A stretch of DNA of 64,000 nucleotides. It comes from Cyclobacteriaceae bacterium (GTDB taxonomy: Bacteria > Bacteroidota > Bacteroidia > Cytophagales > Cyclobacteriaceae). Within the stretch, counting starts at the first letter, position 1, and each line of letters starts with the position of its first letter. Shown one piece after another: positions 63,701-64,000 of this stretch. The stretch covers positions 16,857 to 80,856 of the forward strand of contig JALHRJ010000021.1 in NCBI GenBank assembly GCA_022841475.1, written 5' to 3'. Under the pieces are notes generated by a model. That model was not told the DNA's origin, searched no databases, and saw only the letters and a program-made list of their open reading frames with translations. Both the position numbers and the translations under genes were made by a program.

Positions 63701-64000
63701 GTCGCGGCTCCCGGATTATATGGTTCCGGCGCATTGGATAGAAGTTGATTCCTTGCCAATGACGCCTAATGGCAAGATCGATAAGAAATCACTTCCTGAT
63801 CCTGACCTTACGGTATCATCACCTTCATATGTAGGAGCACGTAATGAGATAGAGCGATCGCTATCGGCTATCTGGTGTGAACTTTTGGGATTGGAACAGG
63901 TTGGCATCTACGATAACTTCTTTGAGATCGGAGGGGACTCGATCACCACTATTCAGGTAGTAAGTCGGGCGCGCCAGCAGGGCTACCACTTGGCACCGCG
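60729..64000 (+). CDS. NRPS: docking domain-C-A-PCP, cut by window edge
   Basis: 1090 codons are seen, no stop before the edge. Residues 1-58 are a TubC-type docking domain (ILELLIEAREVGITFSI, LLEMIKTNKAAI). C domain about 75-510, LCL-like (LSYGQERLWFLD; HHICSDG near 203). A domain about 535-1010 (YTSGTTGRPKG near 681; NTYGPTE), specificity positions read as D-L-K-N-F-G-T-I-C, which I cannot assign. PCP begins about 1045 (FFEIGGDSITT). Starts 21 bases after the first NRPS; ATG at 60729 gives the complete docking domain. Confidence 0.96.
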   Translation, partial: MDNSILELLIEAREVGITFSIKDGGLSLKVPKNGAIRNGLLEMIKTNKAAIEQFYKKQQSEISFAQIKDLQGKASDTVPLSYGQERLWFLDKLHGSVNYHIPAAIKIIGHLNVPMLELSFRAVIQRHEVLRTVFYEADGKHLQRVLENFQWNLQVNKCSDISECQEVIMSEIGKPFNLATDIMVRARLLQLSDNEYIFVFVMHHICSDGWSQNILINDLNEFYNSMCRGTEPKLVSLPYTYRDYALWQRSSSNNFGYERQLKYWERKLKGVTASQLPLDFPRPTNQSVNGRIKEHSVGKELHNKLLNFSKSQGATLFMTLLAAYKVFLYRYTGQPDICVGTPVANRTQTEFQNHIGFFANTVAIRTHLSANATNRYFSFQDVLVEVKNSVLEAFENAEVPFERIVDIVQGKRDLSRSPVFQVMFSMQDDRLELRLGDTTLSKVNVNANTSKFDIIFFYKQNADDICLEVEYSSDLFLPETIDRMIDQYIQLLKSVLVDPTQSIDLLQLLPENEYQKLVFSLNDTTVALPNDKTLLDAFRRQVAKTPQKTAVVHQHGSLTYQELEVKSNQFSNYLATCNVKAGSLVGICIDRSLEMMIGIFGILKCGAAYIPIDSRYPEDRIKYMIEDSTASIIVTTKRYSKLLEHITDTRIVLIDEDAVLNNYPVQSAGIEIDPDSAIYVIYTSGTTGRPKGAMVRHRNFFNLLHWFVSDFEISEHANFHLITSLSFDLTQKNLIAPLMKGATVIITGDDVFDPSRITREIASHCVSYLNCTPGMFFRILEDNIATGFQNLQSLQHVFLGGEPIIKSQLKPWVNSPSCNAKIVNTYGPTECADICLSHVLDFETDAVPLGTPIYNNQIYILNEMLQLLPFGVVGEICVSGKGVGMGYLNNPELTASKFLVNPFDLSSRLYRTGDLGRWLADGTIEYLGRKDDQVKIRGYRIELGEIESVIQTYPGVGHSVVVVREDEIGNKRLIAYVVCKGIKEEIRNHVKSRLPDYMVPAHWIEVDSLPMTPNGKIDKKSLPDPDLTVSSPSYVGARNEIERSLSAIWCELLGLEQVGIYDNFFEIGGDSITTIQVVSRARQQGYHLAP
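63384..64000 (+). repeat. Near-identical A-subdomain/PCP segment, copy 2
   Basis: Second copy of 56736-57352. It reaches the end of the window, so the repeat may be longer. The boundary on the left falls just before the GYLNNPE motif of the A domain. Confidence 0.95.

Noticed and set aside
63453..63907. Minus-strand ORFs repeated almost identically at 56805-57259 and 63453-63907.
   Set aside because: They are antisense shadows of the duplicated A/PCP segment, not conserved genes.

Overview
The window reads as the chromosome of a Bacteroidota bacterium, most likely of the order Cytophagales. The grounds are a fused ccoN-ccoO oxidase gene with the ccoQ-P-G-H-safE order, promoter boxes of the TAnnTTTG type, few strong Shine-Dalgarno sequences, and family types common in that phylum (DUF4382 lipoprotein, TPR-CHAT protein, Wza/Wzc/CpsB set). 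Species cannot be named from the sequence alone.

Layout. 1-6900: housekeeping and accessory genes (deoxyhypusine synthase-like protein, a small polyvalent-type kinase, argS, two tandem glutathione peroxidases, a DUF4382 lipoprotein, a LiaF-like membrane protein, a DUF4288-like protein). 6900-7540: a gene-poor stretch with a probable minus-strand small transcript, followed by the promoter region of the cbb3 oxidase. 7541-14531: cbb3 oxidase and its assembly genes plus a universal stress protein, probably controlled by an FNR/CRP-type regulator. 14604-16430: a J-domain protein, a SUI1-like factor and superoxide dismutase. 16477-25218 (minus): a DinB gene broken by one in-frame stop, a beta-barrel protein, uvrB, aroE, DUF368, a phosphosulfolactate synthase homologue, a TPR protein, an SDR and the CpsB-type phosphatase. 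The last two lead into a polysaccharide export block (Wzc, Wza, GT4) ending at 29485. 29675-34324: hflX, a secreted TPR-CHAT protein and a small secreted protein.

34426-38360 is a mobile-element segment. A large serine recombinase sits at the 3' end of a tRNA-Arg(CCT), and its last codons are read from the antisense strand of the tRNA. A small companion gene, a ParB-like gene without ParA and a 55-codon gene follow, then about 1 kb of decayed DNA.

39385-64000 (cut by the right edge) is a non-ribosomal lipopeptide gene cluster that I cannot match to a known product. A minus-strand group holds a CmlA-like diiron beta-hydroxylase, a type II thioesterase, a surface-repeat protein and an FtsX-type permease. 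A plus-strand group holds a GT-A-fold protein, two small unknown proteins, a secreted M28 peptidase, an SbnA/SbnB pair for L-2,3-diaminopropionate (Dap) with an EctD-like dioxygenase between them, and two NRPS genes. The first NRPS is FAAL-ACP-C-A-PCP-C-A-PCP. The second starts with a TubC-type docking domain, then C-A-PCP, and runs off the window. The working model: a fatty acid is activated by the FAAL, a diamino acid (probably Dap) is the first residue, one or more residues are hydroxylated by the diiron and/or Fe(II)/2-oxoglutarate enzymes, and the chain continues on proteins beyond position 64000. A 617-bp stretch covering the A-domain C-terminal subdomain and PCP is almost identical in both NRPS genes, which points to recent recombination.
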